Origin: Atopsyche davidsoni
Lineage: Eukaryota; Arthropoda; Insecta; Trichoptera; Hydrobiosidae
Reading direction: 5' to 3'
DNA: 64,000 nt
Assembly (NCBI GenBank): GCA_022113835.1
Contig: JAILWY010000005.1
Span: 1,630,501 to 1,694,500 of the forward strand
A program made the translations under genes and the position numbers. This document shows, piece after piece, positions 62,065 to 64,000 of this stretch; position 1 is the stretch's first letter; every line of letters begins with the position of its first letter. The notes beneath the pieces are model-generated. The model ran no database searches, was not told where the DNA came from, and was given only the letters and a program-made list of their open reading frames with translations.

Positions 62065-63002
62065 TAAATGATATTAAAATAACTCGTATACTTATAAACA
62101 ACTTACCATATAAGCAAAAACAAATATTAACGTTTTAATATCAAGCAAGTTTAGTTGATAAGGTTTCCTTTATATGGGTTTTATAATAAAATATACAAAT
62201 TTTAAAAAGTGTCTAGACAAATAAATATTAAATTTTTCTTGTTTTTTTATAATTTCATCAGTATGCGTAATGATTTTTCCAAGAATATATATAAATGTGT
62301 ACTATCCAATCACTACAATTTAACAATGTAAGATCAAATACTTGCAGTAAGAAAAATAGCATTGATCAACCTTTTCAACGAAGTATCTGGTCGATGGTTC
62401 TGGTTTTTGATGAGTGGTTTTGTTTCGATCAATTGCTTTCGACGAATTTTCCTCGATCCGCAAATTCGATGGGTCTTTGTAGAGTCGGTAACGAGGTAGT
62501 TAATTTAGGTCGACGTGGACTACACACTCAGAAGCGGTGCACCACGCAGGTATACATTTTATTATTTTGTGCGTTTAATTGATTGATTTATCGTGAGAAG
62601 TGCTAGATAAACCTTCATATAGAATTTTCACAAGTCTTGCCTAATCAGGGCCCGCGGCTGTGGGAAAGTTGTAATTATTTTGTTCCGAGAACAATTTATA
62701 GTATTTGTTGAAAGCAAATTGTACATTCTATAAAATCGTAACTGTAAAGCAAATTATCTGTGAAAGTATTATTTAACACGGATGATTTATAAATATTTGT
62801 AACATACTCAAGCTTTATGATCAATTTGTTTTATTCTTACACAATCACTTGTGAGACGAAAAATAAAAAAGGATTAATTATTTGATAAATATTTATTATA
62901 AGAAATAAGAAGTGCTATGTTTTAATATAAGAAAACATTTATTTACAGGAATTATTATTAAATATATCCGCATATATTGGCAACATGAATTTACTGTGAT
63001 AT
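62065..63002. other. gene-free stretch
   Basis: AT-rich, with one GC-balanced island at about 62380-62560. It contains a 95-codon frame (62295-62582, +) without recognisable domains. GGGCCCGCGGC lies near 62648. No repeat family identified. Confidence 0.5.
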
Positions 63003-63010
63003 GCATATGC

Positions 63011-63216
63011 ATATTTTTGAATAAAATACTTGAGTGATTTTCCACATTTTTGTTTTTATTAGTGACCGGTTTCGCCAACCTTTCACGTTGGCATTATCAA
63101 ACAGAGAAACCGGTCACTAATAAAAACAAAAATGTGGAAAATCACTCAAGTATTTTATTCAAAAATATTAAAATGGAATTCCACCAAGTACTCTCTGTCA
63201 AAAATATTGAATTTCT
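63011..63216. mobile_element. fold-back element, near-perfect inverted copy
   Basis: Inner arm, minus-oriented core and then the opposite inner arm plus outer arm (AAATGGAATTCCACCAAG, TACTCTCTGTCAAAAATATTG). The arms pair almost perfectly over about 80 bp. The 10-bp direct repeat GCATATGCAT occurs at 63003-63012 and 63222-63231. It is itself palindromic, so the duplication call is less certain. Confidence 0.8.
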
Positions 63217-64000
63217 CATAAGCATATGCATGAGATAAATGGTCCTCGATAGAAAAAATTTTTTTTAGGGGCACAGACACATTCCAATCCAAACTTGTAG
63301 TTGTCACATTAGTTCTTTCGATCACCTTGACCATATAACAAAGCAATAATTTAAATAATTATATGCATATTTGAAACCTGTGAATATCTTATAAAATAAC
63401 AAAAATATATTTTTTTTAGATGTATAAAAGTAATTTTACAAGTAAATTTTAATAATGTTAAGTTTGAAGTAATTTTGAAACTAATAAGAAGTAAAAAATC
63501 TGTTATGTGCCTCGTCTCGGGACGTCACTAGCTTGACATGTGATTCGTCCCGCGGATGCACAATATTTGAAGGACTCTCGTTCAACGTCGATAAATGATA
63601 GACTTTCAATTGACAATTATTGTAGATTTATTCACACCGACAGACAGACAGCGTCTCGTTCGGTGGTCAGGCGAGTTATGTTCTAGCTTTCTAAGTACAT
63701 TGGTATATATTGACATATTACAACAATAGGATCGAAGTCCTGCACCGAAACAAACATATGGACATACAACAATGGACGCAGCCATTGGGGCCATTAAGAG
63801 AATGCGTAGAAAAAGGATTGTTTTAAAAGATGCAACAACATTTGAACTTAAATTACATATCGTAAAATAAAGCTATTTAAGTAAAGTTAATTGTTATAGG
63901 GAAGAGGAGCGAAGTCCACTTCCTTTATGAATGTTCATTTGTAAGGAACAAAGACATTTATTAAAAGAATAGAAGATTTATTGGCGTGCTGTAAGTTGTC
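63217..64000. other. gene-free stretch
   Basis: AT-rich up to about 63480, then GC-balanced with CTCGTCTCGGGACGTCAC and the short run GACAGACAGAC near 63641. No gene or repeat family recognised. Confidence 0.5.

Noticed and set aside
1..64000. microRNA, snRNA and 5S rRNA genes
   Set aside because: I looked for well-known arthropod miRNA seeds and for U6 and 5S landmarks by eye and found no credible match. A covariance search could still find some.
1..64000. CRISPR arrays, bacterial operons and ribosome binding sites
   Set aside because: The sequence is eukaryotic in character. The repeats found are transposons, tRNA units and minisatellites without regular spacers.

Overview
The window looks like a gene-poor, AT-rich stretch of arthropod nuclear chromosome, probably insect. 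The reasons are long A/T runs and TA microsatellites, Pol III-type tRNA genes with no encoded CCA, tRNA-derived SINE-like heads, and small DNA-transposon derivatives including a DUF4817-type Tc1/mariner relative. I recognise no complete protein-coding gene. The longest open frames are short, AT-rich, or fall inside repeats. Everything here was read by eye without a similarity search.

The best-supported genes are ten tRNA-His(GTG) genes. Five are on the + strand (4918, 5474, 6109, 7228, 10120) and five on the - strand (21288, 22525, 22953, 43796, 44116), plus one degenerate copy at 30.2 kb. The first three are in tandem with duplicated flanks. The copy at 7228 shares long flanks, inverted, with the 22 kb and 43-44 kb copies. 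In this group the tRNA unit repeatedly abuts the outer arm of a fold-back repeat at nearly the same distance, so tRNA and repeat have been copied together.

Mobile DNA makes up the rest of the recognisable content. (i) A fold-back family (about ten full or partial copies: 7.0, 9.2, 12.6, 22.0, 23.2, 33.7, 43.4, 44.3, 61.8, 63.0 kb) carries a conserved hairpin followed by CGAAAC. The hairpin shows compensatory base changes and recalls the hammerhead-like motif of Penelope-like retroelements. (ii) One 486-bp hAT-like element at 7.7 kb has a perfect 8-bp target duplication. (iii) A second hAT-like family has four copies, all with perfect 8-bp duplications (11.0, 11.7, 24.2, 34.3 kb). Two of these inserted independently at the same point of a GC-rich tandem repeat (10.86-12.5 kb). 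(iv) A fold-back derivative of a DUF4817-type transposon lies at 31.9-32.6 kb. (v) A TA-flanked deletion derivative at 35.1-35.65 kb keeps the transposase C-terminus. (vi) Several tRNA-derived SINE-like heads are present.

Between these lie long AT-rich stretches with scattered GC-balanced islands of 100-300 bp (for example 26.7, 29.1, 33.0, 38.1, 42.9, 47.9, 53.3, 58.8 kb). They do not look repetitive or clearly coding and could be conserved regulatory elements of a neighbouring or enclosing gene. A plausible TATA promoter with a first exon ending in a strong splice donor is at 19.99-20.21 kb, and a possible small coding exon is at 4.2 kb. Neither could be linked to further exons.
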